A DNA stretch of 64,000 bases from Mycolicibacterium sp. CBMA 234. Its GTDB lineage: Bacteria > Actinomycetota > Actinomycetes > Mycobacteriales > Mycobacteriaceae. Below are positions 9,005-16,813 of this stretch, piece after piece. A model generated the notes under the pieces. The model was not told where the DNA came from. It saw only the letters and a list, made by a program, of their open reading frames with translations, and made no database searches. The stretch covers positions 302,287 to 366,286 of the forward strand of contig NZ_MPKW01000009.1 of assembly GCF_009729415.1 (NCBI RefSeq). Reading direction: 5' to 3'. The first letter of the stretch is position 1. The number at the start of each line of letters is the position of its first letter. The translations under genes were made by a program, and so were the position numbers.

Positions 9005-9027
9005 ACAATGAACACGTTCGTTGTTCA
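9002..9027. promoter_or_regulatory. 26-bp palindrome overlapping the ctpE stop, upstream of the TA operon
   Basis: TGAACAA-n-GAAC-nn-GTTC-n-TTGTTCA matches its own complement at 22 of 26 positions. It starts on the TGA of ctpE and lies 26 nt before the antitoxin start. It is well placed to be an autoregulatory operator of the toxin-antitoxin operon; a terminator role for ctpE is the alternative. Confidence 0.55.
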
Positions 9028-9053
9028 ATTCGGCGATAGATAGGGTGGGAATC

Positions 9054-9275
9054 ATGGGATTTCTGGACAAGGTGAAGGACCTGGCGGCACAGAACGCCGA
9101 CAAGGTCGAGGCCGCTATCGACAAGGTCGGCGACATCGTCGACGAGAAGACTGAGGGCAAGTTCAAGGGCATCGTGGACACCGCACAGGAAGCCGCGAAG
9201 AAGGCAGTGGCCGGCGACCACCCGGCCGAGGCCCCCGCTGAGCAGCCCGCCGAGGGGAGCCAAGAGCAGCAGTAG
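9054..9275 (+). CDS. Rv0909-like antitoxin (MT0933 family)
   Basis: 73 residues, low-complexity amphipathic protein rich in Lys, Ala, Asp and Glu (MGFLDKVKDLAAQNADKVEA at the start, then IVDEKTEGKFKG). It matches the MT0933-type antitoxin family and M. tuberculosis Rv0909 as recalled. The start chosen gives the family's usual N-terminus; an earlier in-frame start would fall in the palindrome. It sits three nucleotides before the toxin gene, the standard antitoxin-first order. Confidence 0.85.
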   Translation: MGFLDKVKDLAAQNADKVEAAIDKVGDIVDEKTEGKFKGIVDTAQEAAKKAVAGDHPAEAPAEQPAEGSQEQQ

Positions 9276-9278
9276 TTC

Positions 9279-9716
9279 ATGGCCAAGCTCTCAAGTTCCA
9301 TCGAAGTGCCGCTGTCTCCTGACAAAGCGTGGGAGGCAGCGTCGGATCTCTCCCGGTATGACGACTGGCTGTCCATTCACCGCATGTGGCGCAGCGCGCT
9401 GCCTGAGACGTTGGGGAAGGGCACGCAGATCTCGTCCGTCGTCGAGGTCAAGGGCATGCTGAACCGGGTCGACTGGACCATCGTGCATTACAACCCGCCG
9501 GCGGCGTTGACCCTCAACGGCGTTGGCAAGGGTGGCGTCAGGATCAAGTTGATGGCCAAGATCACGCCGGCCGGCGACGGTTCGAACGTGGCGTTCGACA
9601 TCCACCTGGGTGGTCCGGCCTTGTTCGGCCCCATCGGCATGGTGGTGGCGGCCGCGCTTCGGGGCGACATCACGCATTCACTGGAGAAGTTCAAGGCGCT
9701 GTTCGCTCCGGCCTGA
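9279..9716 (+). CDS. Rv0910-like toxin, START/polyketide-cyclase fold
   Basis: 145 residues of the SRPBCC (START-like) fold, with the N-terminal strand LSSSIEVPLSPDKAWEAASD and the C-terminal helix region LGGPALFGPIGMVVAAALRG. It matches M. tuberculosis Rv0910 as recalled, the toxin partner of Rv0909. How an SRPBCC protein is toxic has not been worked out as far as I know; ligand binding rather than RNase activity is expected from the fold. It is followed by a strong hairpin. Confidence 0.85.
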   Translation: MAKLSSSIEVPLSPDKAWEAASDLSRYDDWLSIHRMWRSALPETLGKGTQISSVVEVKGMLNRVDWTIVHYNPPAALTLNGVGKGGVRIKLMAKITPAGDGSNVAFDIHLGGPALFGPIGMVVAAALRGDITHSLEKFKALFAPA

Positions 9717-9734
9717 ACCGGGCACTCCGAACCC

Positions 9735-9777
9735 GAAGAAGATGGCGAGAATTTCGAGAGTTCTCGCCATCTTCTTC
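9735..9777. terminator. Long hairpin after the toxin gene (repeat copy 1)
   Basis: GAAGAAGATGGCGAGAA pairs perfectly over 17 bp with 9761-9777 across a 9-nt loop. No T tract follows. A related hairpin lies at 10655-10707, on the other side of the glyoxalase-fold gene, and the two share an identical 20-nt right arm (TTCTCGCCATCTTCTTCACG). Confidence 0.7.
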
Positions 9778-9860
9778 ACGCTGAGGGCCCCGCGATGAGT
9801 TTTGCGCGGGGTGGTTGTCTGTACTCATGACCACTCCGTCACTCGCATAGGGAGAACACC

Positions 9861-10631
9861 ATGGCTACTCGTACTACAACCCCACTGGGCGCTCCGGTCT
9901 GGATTGACCTGGCCACCTCGGATGTGGCTCGCGCACAGGAGTTTTACCGCACCGTGCTGGGTTGGGAATACGAAAATCCCGGCCCCGACTACGGCGGCTA
10001 CATCAACGCCCGGCGCGGCGGCCAGTACGTCGGCGGCATGATGGCGAGCGACCCGGCGTGGAACGCGCCCGACGCCTGGACGGTGTACCTGCACACCGCT
10101 GACATCCAAGCCACCATCGCCGCCGCCGTCGCCGCCGGCGCGACCAACTGCATCCCGGCCATGGAGGTGCCCGAGAAGGGCTGGATGGCCATGCTCACCG
10201 ACCCCACCGGTGCCTTCTTCGGCCTCTGGCAGCCCACCGGGCACAAGGGCTTCGAGGTGTACGAAGAGGCCGGCGCACCGGTGTGGTTCCAGGTGACCAC
10301 CAACGACTTCGCCAAGACCACCGAGTTCTACACCAAGGTATTCGGCTGGCAGCTGCAGGTTGAGGCCGACAGCGACGAATTCCGGTACAGCAACGCCGTC
10401 TTCGATGGCACGCCGCTGATCGGCGTGATGGACGGTTCGGTGATACCCGGTATGGACGGGTCCTCGTGGAGCTGCTTCCTGGGTAGCGATGACGTCGACA
10501 AGACCATCGAGCTGATCACCGCAAACGGCGGTTCGGTGGTGCGCGCCGCCGAAGACACCCCGTACGGCCGGCTGGCCGCGGTCACCGACCCGACGGGCGC
10601 CCCGTTCAACCTGTCGTCGCTGCGCGCCTGA
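9861..10631 (+). CDS. VOC-family protein with two glyoxalase-fold domains
   Basis: 256 residues made of two vicinal-oxygen-chelate repeats: residues ~8-125 (WIDLATSDVARAQEFYRTVLG onward, ending DPTGAFFGLWQP) and ~135-254 (WFQVTTNDFAKTTEFYTKVF onward, ending DPTGAPFNLSSL). VOC proteins include glyoxalases, extradiol dioxygenases and antibiotic-binding proteins; no activity can be assigned. It has a clear AGGGAGA ribosome site, and corresponds in position to M. tuberculosis Rv0911. It is bracketed by two copies of the same hairpin. Confidence 0.85.
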   Translation: MATRTTTPLGAPVWIDLATSDVARAQEFYRTVLGWEYENPGPDYGGYINARRGGQYVGGMMASDPAWNAPDAWTVYLHTADIQATIAAAVAAGATNCIPAMEVPEKGWMAMLTDPTGAFFGLWQPTGHKGFEVYEEAGAPVWFQVTTNDFAKTTEFYTKVFGWQLQVEADSDEFRYSNAVFDGTPLIGVMDGSVIPGMDGSSWSCFLGSDDVDKTIELITANGGSVVRAAEDTPYGRLAAVTDPTGAPFNLSSLRA

Positions 10632-10654
10632 CCGCCGTGCGGGCCTGACCGCCG

Positions 10655-10707
10655 AACGTGAAGAAGATGGCCTGAAGTCGAAAGATTCTCGCCATCTTCT
10701 TCACGTT
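10655..10707. terminator. Long hairpin after the VOC gene (repeat copy 2)
   Basis: AACGTGAAGAAGATGGC pairs perfectly over 17 bp with 10691-10707 across a 19-nt loop. It lies 24 nt after the VOC stop and is related to the hairpin at 9735-9777. Confidence 0.7.
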
Positions 10708-10756
10708 GGCCCCCAAAAAACTGTCGCGATTACCGCCGCCCGGTGCTCATACAGGT

Positions 10757-11005
10757 ATGAACATCCATTGGCGGCACCACAGCCCAGCAATGACGACCTA
10801 CGAGATCGTCGACCAGCTCCACGATCGCCACGCAGTCGGCGTCACCGGAGACAGCGTCGCGGCGACGGTTGCCGGCTGGTTGGCCGAGCTGGACGTGCAG
10901 AGCCCGCTGGTCGAGGAGCTCGCCTACGCCACGCGGCGCGGTGACTGGCCAACCACCCACAGCCTTTGCGATCAGTTGTCCATCGACGTCATGATCGCGG
11001 CCTGA
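10757..11005 (+). CDS. Small hypothetical protein
   Basis: 82 residues from this ATG, or 71 from the ATG at 10790 (MTTYEIVDQLHDRHAVG). No family is recognised; it is soluble, acidic and probably mostly helical. It fills the space between the VOC gene's terminator and the convergent channel gene, ending 8 nt before the latter's stop. The start is uncertain because no strong ribosome site is visible. Confidence 0.5.
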   Translation: MNIHWRHHSPAMTTYEIVDQLHDRHAVGVTGDSVAATVAGWLAELDVQSPLVEELAYATRRGDWPTTHSLCDQLSIDVMIAA

Positions 11006-11012
11006 CCATGAC

Positions 11013-12692
11013 TCACGTCGGCCGCTGGCCGGTCAGCAGCGTCTCGATCAGTTCGCGGTACGGGCCGACGAGGTATGCGGTATCGCCTGCGCTGAGTCGG
11101 GTTTCGCGTCGCGGCCGCCGGTGCGTGGTGCCGCCGCGGGTGATCGCGATGACCCGCGTCTGGGTCGGGACGTCGGCCATACGCATGCCGTCCAGCGTGC
11201 TGCCGGCATCGACATGCACGCCGCCCACCGTGAACGACTGCTGGCCAACCGAGAAGGTGCCCAGCACCTGTAGCCCCATCGCCGCGCCGATGAACCACGG
11301 GGCCGCCAGCTCGACCGTGGACCGGACGTTGGCGAAACCGAACCGTTGGGCCACCGCCGCTCCGAGGGTGCGGTCGTAGATCCGCAGCACCAGTGGGACA
11401 TCCGGCCGGACGATTTCCGGCAGCAGCCGCGAGCTCAGCATCTCGCGCAGCACGATGCCGGTCTCGATGTTGACCATGTCGTCAGCGGTCAGCACGGCGA
11501 CGGCTCGGGCTTTGTCGAGCCCGGCGAGTTCCAGGGTCTGTCGCAGGGTGGCGTCGCCGAAGATCACCGGCACGTCCAATTGTGCGGCCTGGGACAGGAA
11601 CCGGTTGGACTCGTCGCGTTCGATGACGGCGACGTCGTAGCCGGCGGCGGCCAGGTCACTGACCACCCGGATACCGAATGATCCGAGACCCACGACGACG
11701 ATGTGGTTGCGCAGATGCTGGACGCGCCGTCGGCCCGACGATTGACCAAGGCGACGGGACAACAGGGCGTCCGCGGTGAATGCGACCAGGATCGCCGTGG
11801 TCGTGACGCCGGCGAACATCAGCCCAATTCCCCACAGCCGCAACCAGGTTGGCTGCTGCAGGAAGCTGAAGTCGCCGTAGCCGACCGTCGCGATGGTCTC
11901 GGTGGAGAAGTACAGCGCATCGATCCAACTCATGCCGTGCGGGTTGTGATAGGCGAAGCGCAGCAGCACCGTTGACCCGAGCAGCAGCGTGGTCGAGGCG
12001 CTCAGCGCCCACCAGAACGCCGGGTTGATGTCGTCGCGGATGACGCGCAGCGTGTCGAGCACGTGTCGCGGCCACGGGCGCCGCGTGCGGCTGGTCAATG
12101 GGCGTGGCACCGAGATGCCCGCTGATGCCAGCTCGTCGGCGGTGCCGACCATCGCGGTCCAATCCCCGGGCCGAACCTCCAAATCCCTTCCGGGGCAGGG
12201 GATTACCTCGCCGTGCTGGTCTGAATTCTCACCGCGGATGACGGCGACGGGCGCCAAGTCGCCAAACATCTCGCGCAGCGTGGCGTCGTGCGGTGCCTCG
12301 GTGCCGGAGATGACGAAGTCCACTCCGGCCGCCGCGACGGTGTGGGTGGTGCGGGCCAGGCAGGCCTCGACCACCGACAACGCGGCCAGGTCGGCAACAT
12401 CCAGGACGGCGCCCGGGCCGTTGTCCTCGGCCACCGCGGCGCGCAGCACCGAGTTGGCCAGTCGGGCCACCACACGCACGGTGGGGTTGAGTTCTCGTGC
12501 CAGCAGCGCGATTTCGAGGTTGACGGCGTCGTCCTCGCTGACGCACACGATGGCGGTGGCACTGGCGATGATGGCGGCCTTCATGCCGGTGGGATCGTGG
12601 ATCGTCACCACGACGGCGCCGGCGGCCTGCAACCCTTCAGTGATCCGGTTGGCCAGTGCGTCGGTGCCGCAGACGATGACGTGTCCCCGCAT
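11013..12692 (-). CDS. RCK-regulated potassium channel (RCK-pore-RCK)
   Basis: 559 residues. Order: N-terminal RCK/TrkA-N Rossmann domain (1-130) with a TrkA-C-like part (~135-195), membrane segment (~225-247), pore helix and selectivity filter TVGYGD (269-274), second membrane segment (~284-310), second RCK domain with GLGSFG at 335-340, and a final TrkA-C domain. The filter is the canonical K+ one. A two-helix K+ channel with RCK domains on both ends is unusual; most, such as MthK and Kch, have only C-terminal ones. It is 3 nt downstream of the cupin gene, so the two are probably cotranscribed. Confidence 0.85.
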   Translation of the reverse strand: MRGHVIVCGTDALANRITEGLQAAGAVVVTIHDPTGMKAAIIASATAIVCVSEDDAVNLEIALLARELNPTVRVVARLANSVLRAAVAEDNGPGAVLDVADLAALSVVEACLARTTHTVAAAGVDFVISGTEAPHDATLREMFGDLAPVAVIRGENSDQHGEVIPCPGRDLEVRPGDWTAMVGTADELASAGISVPRPLTSRTRRPWPRHVLDTLRVIRDDINPAFWWALSASTTLLLGSTVLLRFAYHNPHGMSWIDALYFSTETIATVGYGDFSFLQQPTWLRLWGIGLMFAGVTTTAILVAFTADALLSRRLGQSSGRRRVQHLRNHIVVVGLGSFGIRVVSDLAAAGYDVAVIERDESNRFLSQAAQLDVPVIFGDATLRQTLELAGLDKARAVAVLTADDMVNIETGIVLREMLSSRLLPEIVRPDVPLVLRIYDRTLGAAVAQRFGFANVRSTVELAAPWFIGAAMGLQVLGTFSVGQQSFTVGGVHVDAGSTLDGMRMADVPTQTRVIAITRGGTTHRRPRRETRLSAGDTAYLVGPYRELIETLLTGQRPT

Positions 12693-12695
12693 GGG

Positions 12696-13142
12696 CTAGT
12701 GCCCTTCCGGAGCCAGCACGAAGTCGGCGAAGTCGAAGCCGGGTACCACGATGCAGCTGACCAACGTGGGCTCGTCGTCACGCGGCTGAGCCCGTTGCCA
12801 GTGCCCTGGCGGGACCAGCAGCTGTGGTTGTTGGCCCGCCGCAACGTCCGCGCCGAGCACCAGGGTCTCAGCCGTGGCGCGCTCCGGTCCGACTTCCAGC
12901 AGCAGCGGGCTGCCCCGATGGAACAGCCACAGTTCGGCGCTGTGCACGGTGTGCCAGGCGGACTGTTGACCCGGCATCAACAGGAACAAAATCGCGGTGC
13001 CGGCGCTGCGCGGGCCGGCGTATTCGGTGGGCAGTGCGGTCTGCGGGATGGTCAGGTCGCTGCGCCAGGTTTCGCGGTACCAGCCGCCCTCAGGATGCGG
13101 GGAGAGGTCCAGTTGGCGGGCCCAATCAGGGAGATCGGTCAT
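12696..13142 (-). CDS. Cupin-fold protein, DUF985 family
   Basis: 148 residues, a single-domain cupin with the DUF985 signatures LSPHPEGGWYRETW near residue 12, SAWHTVHSAELWLFHRGSPL in the centre and CIVVPGFDFADFVLA near the end. Members bind a metal or small ligand in a beta barrel; function is unknown. It is immediately upstream of the channel gene, which suggests a shared transcript. Confidence 0.82.
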   Translation of the reverse strand: MTDLPDWARQLDLSPHPEGGWYRETWRSDLTIPQTALPTEYAGPRSAGTAILFLLMPGQQSAWHTVHSAELWLFHRGSPLLLEVGPERATAETLVLGADVAAGQQPQLLVPPGHWQRAQPRDDEPTLVSCIVVPGFDFADFVLAPEGH

Positions 13143-13196
13143 GGCTGTTCAGGCTACGACTGAATGGCCCTACAGGCTGGTCGATACGCTCATGCC

Positions 13197-13607
13197 ATGG
13201 AACGGTTACGGCCCGCCTGGATCGTGGCGCTGTGTGCAGCGGTGCTGCTGGTCAGTGCTTGGCTGCCGTGGCTGTCGAGTCCGGCGGGGCATGCGAACGC
13301 CATCGGCGGCAAGGTTGGGCATTTGGCTGTTCCACCACCGGGTTTCGGTGTCGGGCAGCTGATGGTGCTGTTGTCGTCGTGTCTGATGGTGGCGGCGGCG
13401 ATGACCGCGCGCAAACTATCCGAACGAGTGGCTTCAGTTGTGGCTCTGGTGCTTTCGGCGGGTCTGACGGCGCTCGGCGTCTGGTATTTCGTGCTGTACG
13501 TGCACGCTCCGGTGACCGCGGCGTATGGGTTGTATGTGGGGTTGTCGGCGGCCGCGCTCGCGATAGTGCTGTCGGTGCTGGCCTCCGTGGTGGCGTGGCG
13601 GGCCTGA
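13197..13607 (+). CDS. Small polytopic membrane protein
   Basis: 136 residues with four probable membrane helices (about residues 6-23, 50-66, 76-96 and 105-130). It is a common actinobacterial type with no assigned role. The ATG giving MERLRPAWIV was preferred to one 33 nt upstream because the protein then begins just before the first helix. It overlaps the GNAT start by one base (TGATG). Confidence 0.7.
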   Translation: MERLRPAWIVALCAAVLLVSAWLPWLSSPAGHANAIGGKVGHLAVPPPGFGVGQLMVLLSSCLMVAAAMTARKLSERVASVVALVLSAGLTALGVWYFVLYVHAPVTAAYGLYVGLSAAALAIVLSVLASVVAWRA

Positions 13608-14194
13608 TGGGATTCGTCGAACCGGTCGTGCTGACCGGGTCGCGGTGGGTGTCCCTGGAGCCGCTGACGGTCGACCACGTCCCCGAGATCGCGGCGGCTG
13701 CCGCCGATGGTGACCCGGGCCGCTTGTGGTTCACCGCTGCGCCGTCGCCGGCGACCGCCCAGGAGTGGGTGCAGGCTCGGCTGGCCGTGCAGCACCCCGA
13801 TACCGGGCTGACGTTCGTCGTGCGGTCTCAGGACGGTCGGCTGGTCGGCTCGTCCAGCTACCTCAACGTGGACGGGCCCAACCGGCGCCTGGAGATCGGC
13901 GCCACGTGGTACTGCGAATCGGTCCGGCGGACCGGGGTGAACACCGAAGCCAAGTTACTGCTGCTCCGGCACGCTTTTGAAGCGCTCGACTGTATTGCAG
14001 TGGAGTTCCGAACGCACTTCTTCAACTCGGCGAGTCGCGCGGCAATTGAGCGGCTGGGCGCCAAGCTGGACGGCGTGCTGCGTTCGCACCAGTTGCTCAG
14101 TGACGGCTCACGGCGCGATACCGCGGTGTACTCGATCCTTGATATCGAATGGCCCGCTGTACGCAATAACCTGCAATTCCGGCTGAACCGGTAA
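13607..14194 (+). CDS. GNAT-family N-acetyltransferase (RimJ/RimL type)
   Basis: 195 residues. The acetyltransferase fold of the RimJ/RimL subgroup is shown by LTGSRWVSLEPLTVDHVPEI at the N-terminus, RLEIGATWYCESVRRTGVNT in the acetyl-CoA-binding region and the C-terminal FFNSASRAAIERLGAKLDG. Such enzymes acetylate protein N-termini or small amines; the substrate here is unknown. It is translationally coupled to the upstream membrane protein gene. Confidence 0.85.
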   Translation: MGFVEPVVLTGSRWVSLEPLTVDHVPEIAAAAADGDPGRLWFTAAPSPATAQEWVQARLAVQHPDTGLTFVVRSQDGRLVGSSSYLNVDGPNRRLEIGATWYCESVRRTGVNTEAKLLLLRHAFEALDCIAVEFRTHFFNSASRAAIERLGAKLDGVLRSHQLLSDGSRRDTAVYSILDIEWPAVRNNLQFRLNR

Positions 14195-14332
14195 GACCCG
14201 GCGGGGCAGTGATCAGCATCTCTTGAGCAAAACTTGACAGTTTGCCAAGCGATGTTTTTGAATTCGTATCTAATCGTGACCGAATTGTGATTTGATCCAA
14301 CTGTCAGTTCGTTCGCTTGATCGGGGGGACGG

Positions 14333-14854
14333 ATGTACGCCATGAGATTCAAGCCCTACGCGGGTGCCATGCTCGCTGTCGCTCTGATTGCCGGCGCGGG
14401 GGTTGTCACCGCACCGCCCGGCTACGCCGACTCGGCCGTTTTCGTCGATCCAGCTGTGTACGGCCAGGGGGTCACCAGTCCCGGCCGGACCATGGGCGCG
14501 ACCCAACCCTCGAACTCCGGCGGGCCCGGTCAGTGCACCTGGGGCGCCATGCAGAAGTGGTTCGAGAACGCCGGCTACTACCCGGATATCCACGGCAACG
14601 CCCGAGTCTGGGCCGACGCCGCGCGGGCCCGTGGGTGGACGGTTGTGGACGAACCGCAGGTCCGGTCCATCGCGGTGTACCCGGCTGAACTGCCGGGCGT
14701 CAGCCAGTACGGCCACGTGGCGTGGGTGAACTCGGTGTCCGGTCGCTCGATCAACATCACGGAGATGAACAACGAGTCGCACGGCGGCCCGTTTGCCTGG
14801 TGGACCCGCGACACCCAGCACATCCCCGGGATGAGCTACATCTTGATGCCCTAA
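14333..14854 (+). CDS. Secreted CHAP-domain peptidoglycan hydrolase-like protein
   Basis: 173 residues with a signal peptide (hydrophobic residues ~11-27, cleavage near 32). The CHAP (amidase/endopeptidase) triad is visible: Cys68 in GQCTWGA, His128 in YGHVAWV and Glu144 or a following Asn in NITEMNN. CHAP enzymes cut peptidoglycan peptide bonds or amides. It has a GGGGGGAC ribosome site and an A/T-rich upstream region from 14210 that should hold its promoter. The mature protein is little more than the catalytic domain. Confidence 0.87.
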   Translation: MYAMRFKPYAGAMLAVALIAGAGVVTAPPGYADSAVFVDPAVYGQGVTSPGRTMGATQPSNSGGPGQCTWGAMQKWFENAGYYPDIHGNARVWADAARARGWTVVDEPQVRSIAVYPAELPGVSQYGHVAWVNSVSGRSINITEMNNESHGGPFAWWTRDTQHIPGMSYILMP

Positions 14855-14872
14855 CGGATTTCGTCCGTCGGG

Positions 14873-15466
14873 TCAGTTTGATGCAGGGGCAGGCACCGGG
14901 CTAGGTGTCGTACTGGTCGCGGGTTTCCCTGAGGGACTTTCCAGGATCGGGGCCGGCGCCCCGGGACCACCGGGCGCAGACGTGGGTGGTGACGATTCGA
15001 CGCCTGTCGCGCTCGCGGGCGGCTTTCCACTGGGGTCTTCCAGGGCCGGATTCTCTTGTCCGGCACCGATATTGACGCCAGGGTTCGGCGGCTGAGCGGG
15101 CACTGTCCCCGCCGCGATCCCGTTGCGGGTACTCGATGACGTCAGGATGTTCGGCTTGTTCGGGCTATTGCCCAACTTGCTGCCGGGCAGCCCGTCAGCT
15201 GCTGCGGCAGGGTCAACGCCGGCGGCCATCCGCACCCCGCGCGCATCGGTCGTGGCTGGCGCCGGCACCGCAATGATGTTGTACGGGTACGAGAAGCTGC
15301 CTGGGAAGGGCAGCGGGGCTCCCGGAATCCATGGCGGTGGTGGTGGCGGTTGGGCGTGGGCAGGGTCTGCAGTCAACAGGAGGGCCGACAAGGCAATAAC
15401 GGTGCCGCCCACAAAGATTCGCGCATAGTTGGGTAAGCCGGCGATGGCTGAGCGGTGGCCCGTCAT
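14873..15466 (-). CDS. Secreted proline-rich protein linked to an MspA-family porin
   Basis: 197 residues: signal peptide (residues ~18-38, cleavage after AHA) then a mature part rich in Pro, Ala, Gly and Ser with no recognisable fold. PSGKP occurs twice in the C-terminal half (DPSGKPPAS and SPSGKPATS). It starts 1 nt after the porin stop, so it must be cotranscribed with it. An outer-membrane or cell-wall accessory role is an inference from context only. Confidence 0.72.
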   Translation of the reverse strand: MTGHRSAIAGLPNYARIFVGGTVIALSALLLTADPAHAQPPPPPPWIPGAPLPFPGSFSYPYNIIAVPAPATTDARGVRMAAGVDPAAAADGLPGSKLGNSPNKPNILTSSSTRNGIAAGTVPAQPPNPGVNIGAGQENPALEDPSGKPPASATGVESSPPTSAPGGPGAPAPILESPSGKPATSTTPSPVPAPASN

Positions 15467-15467
15467 G

Positions 15468-16106
15468 TCAGATCTTGATCGGATCGCCGTAAATGGCGAA
15501 CTCGGTGTGCGCGGCTGACGTCGAAACCCGAAGGTAGGCGTACGAGCGAATGTTCACATCCCCGCCGCAGGCATCGGCCTTGATGTGGATGTTGTCGATG
15601 TCGAGCCCAGCTTGGTTGCTGTCACTGAGGGTCATGTTGGCCAGCGGCAGATCCACGATCACGCCTGGCTGCAGCACGGTCTGGACGAATCCCGCGGCAC
15701 CGCCCGTCACGCCCAACCCGGGTGAGGAGCCGATCGACGCGCTGGGGGCGATGCCTGCTGTGCCACCCAGTTGCAGGCCGGTGGACACGTCGGACTGACA
15801 CCCGAGCTGGTAGCCCAGGATGAAGATGCTGTCGGTGATCGGGTTCGATCCGCCGGTCGCCGTCGCGGTCGCGGATGCGGTGACGAAACCTTCCCGCGAG
15901 TTGGTCGCAGCGGCGAGGTTCGGCACGGAGTTGATGGCCTCGTGGTCAATCTTGATCTGGAGATGCCAGCCGTCGCGCGTCACTTTGTCGTACACCTGGG
16001 GCGCCATCGCCACGGGTTCGGCATGCGCCGGAACCGGTCGGGCAACCGCACACAGCGTCGCCGCGAACACGCCGACCGCTGCCGCGGCTCGGATAGACCG
16101 TCTCAT
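15468..16106 (-). CDS. MspA-family outer-membrane porin
   Basis: 212 residues; signal peptide ends near residue 29 (AHA). The mature part has MspA features: FILGYQLGC, a Gly-rich centre, LQPGVIVDLPLANM and the C-terminal SYAYLRVSTS...IYGDP. MspA forms octameric channels for hydrophilic solutes across the mycolate outer membrane. Unlike M. smegmatis MspA, which I recall as cysteine-free, this paralogue has two mature cysteines (103 and 180) that could form a disulphide. ATG was chosen over the preceding GTG; AAGGAG lies 10 nt upstream. The proline-rich protein follows directly. Confidence 0.87.
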   Translation of the reverse strand: MRRSIRAAAAVGVFAATLCAVARPVPAHAEPVAMAPQVYDKVTRDGWHLQIKIDHEAINSVPNLAAATNSREGFVTASATATATGGSNPITDSIFILGYQLGCQSDVSTGLQLGGTAGIAPSASIGSSPGLGVTGGAAGFVQTVLQPGVIVDLPLANMTLSDSNQAGLDIDNIHIKADACGGDVNIRSYAYLRVSTSAAHTEFAIYGDPIKI

Positions 16107-16109
16107 CAC

Positions 16110-16488
16110 TGAGAAACTCCTTGCTCTATTGACCGACTGCCCGGGTTTGCCAATTGAAGGCAGCCTCAGTCACCGGAAATCGTGACATCCACCTTTGGTT
16201 ACGGCAACTCTGTCTATCTGTTTTTTGCGGTTTGTTCACTTTTCCGATTTTGACTGTCCTGGGCGGAACGGCTCTGATTAAACCCGTTGATGCACAAGTA
16301 TTTACATGCGAATGTGATGAGTTGTTTGTGATGCCGACGAGCACGCGCCGCCGCGCTTTCAATGTCCACTAATTCGACTTTCGCAAATTGACAGGAAACA
16401 GGCAGATGCGGCCACTTGTCGCTCTTTCCTTGGCGATGATTGTGGCGCTTTCATGCGCTATGGCTCCACGGCGGAGTAGAAATAGGTC
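16110..16488. other. Intergenic region, porin promoter side
   Basis: This 379-bp stretch is more A/T-rich than its surroundings and divides the divergent porin and small membrane protein genes. A plus-strand open frame (16154-16372, with a hydrophobic middle) is present but has no convincing ribosome site or family. Porin promoter elements are probably here; I could not fix them. Confidence 0.4.
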
Positions 16489-16656
16489 ATGGGCAAAAAC
16501 GCGCTGCTCGTCGCCTATGTGCTAGCGATGATCGCTGTCATCGTCAGCCTGGACGTACTGCTGTTCCGCCATTACTTCTGGCCGCGCTTGATGGTCAACG
16601 TCGGGATCGTGTTGGTGTTCGGGGCGTTCTACCTGAGATTCATGAAGCTCAGCTGA
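16489..16656 (+). CDS. Small two-helix membrane protein, 55 residues
   Basis: Encodes MGKNALLVAYVLAMIAVIVS then DVLLFRHYFWPRLMVN and a second hydrophobic helix ending FYLRFMKLS. Two membrane helices with a short charged loop and a basic tail are clear. Length, hydrophobic pattern and G/C third positions support a real gene. Function is unknown; I believe similar short proteins occur in other mycobacteria, but that is memory, not a search. Confidence 0.65.
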   Translation: MGKNALLVAYVLAMIAVIVSLDVLLFRHYFWPRLMVNVGIVLVFGAFYLRFMKLS

Positions 16657-16813
16657 CGGATAGCGGCTCCGCATCCCGACTCGGTCACGCGTTGTTCACG
16701 CTTTTCGGTGCGCCTGCGAATCTGCCGACTTTCGCCGTGACGACTGTGACATCCTGTGCCGATGTGCACAGCATGCGATGACTGCGCACAACCGAATTGG
16801 CTGAGGTTGTTCA

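Noticed and set aside
16154..16372. 72-codon plus-strand frame with a hydrophobic segment upstream of the small membrane protein
   Set aside because: No convincing ribosome site, unusual codon use and it lies in the porin promoter region; kept only as a remark.
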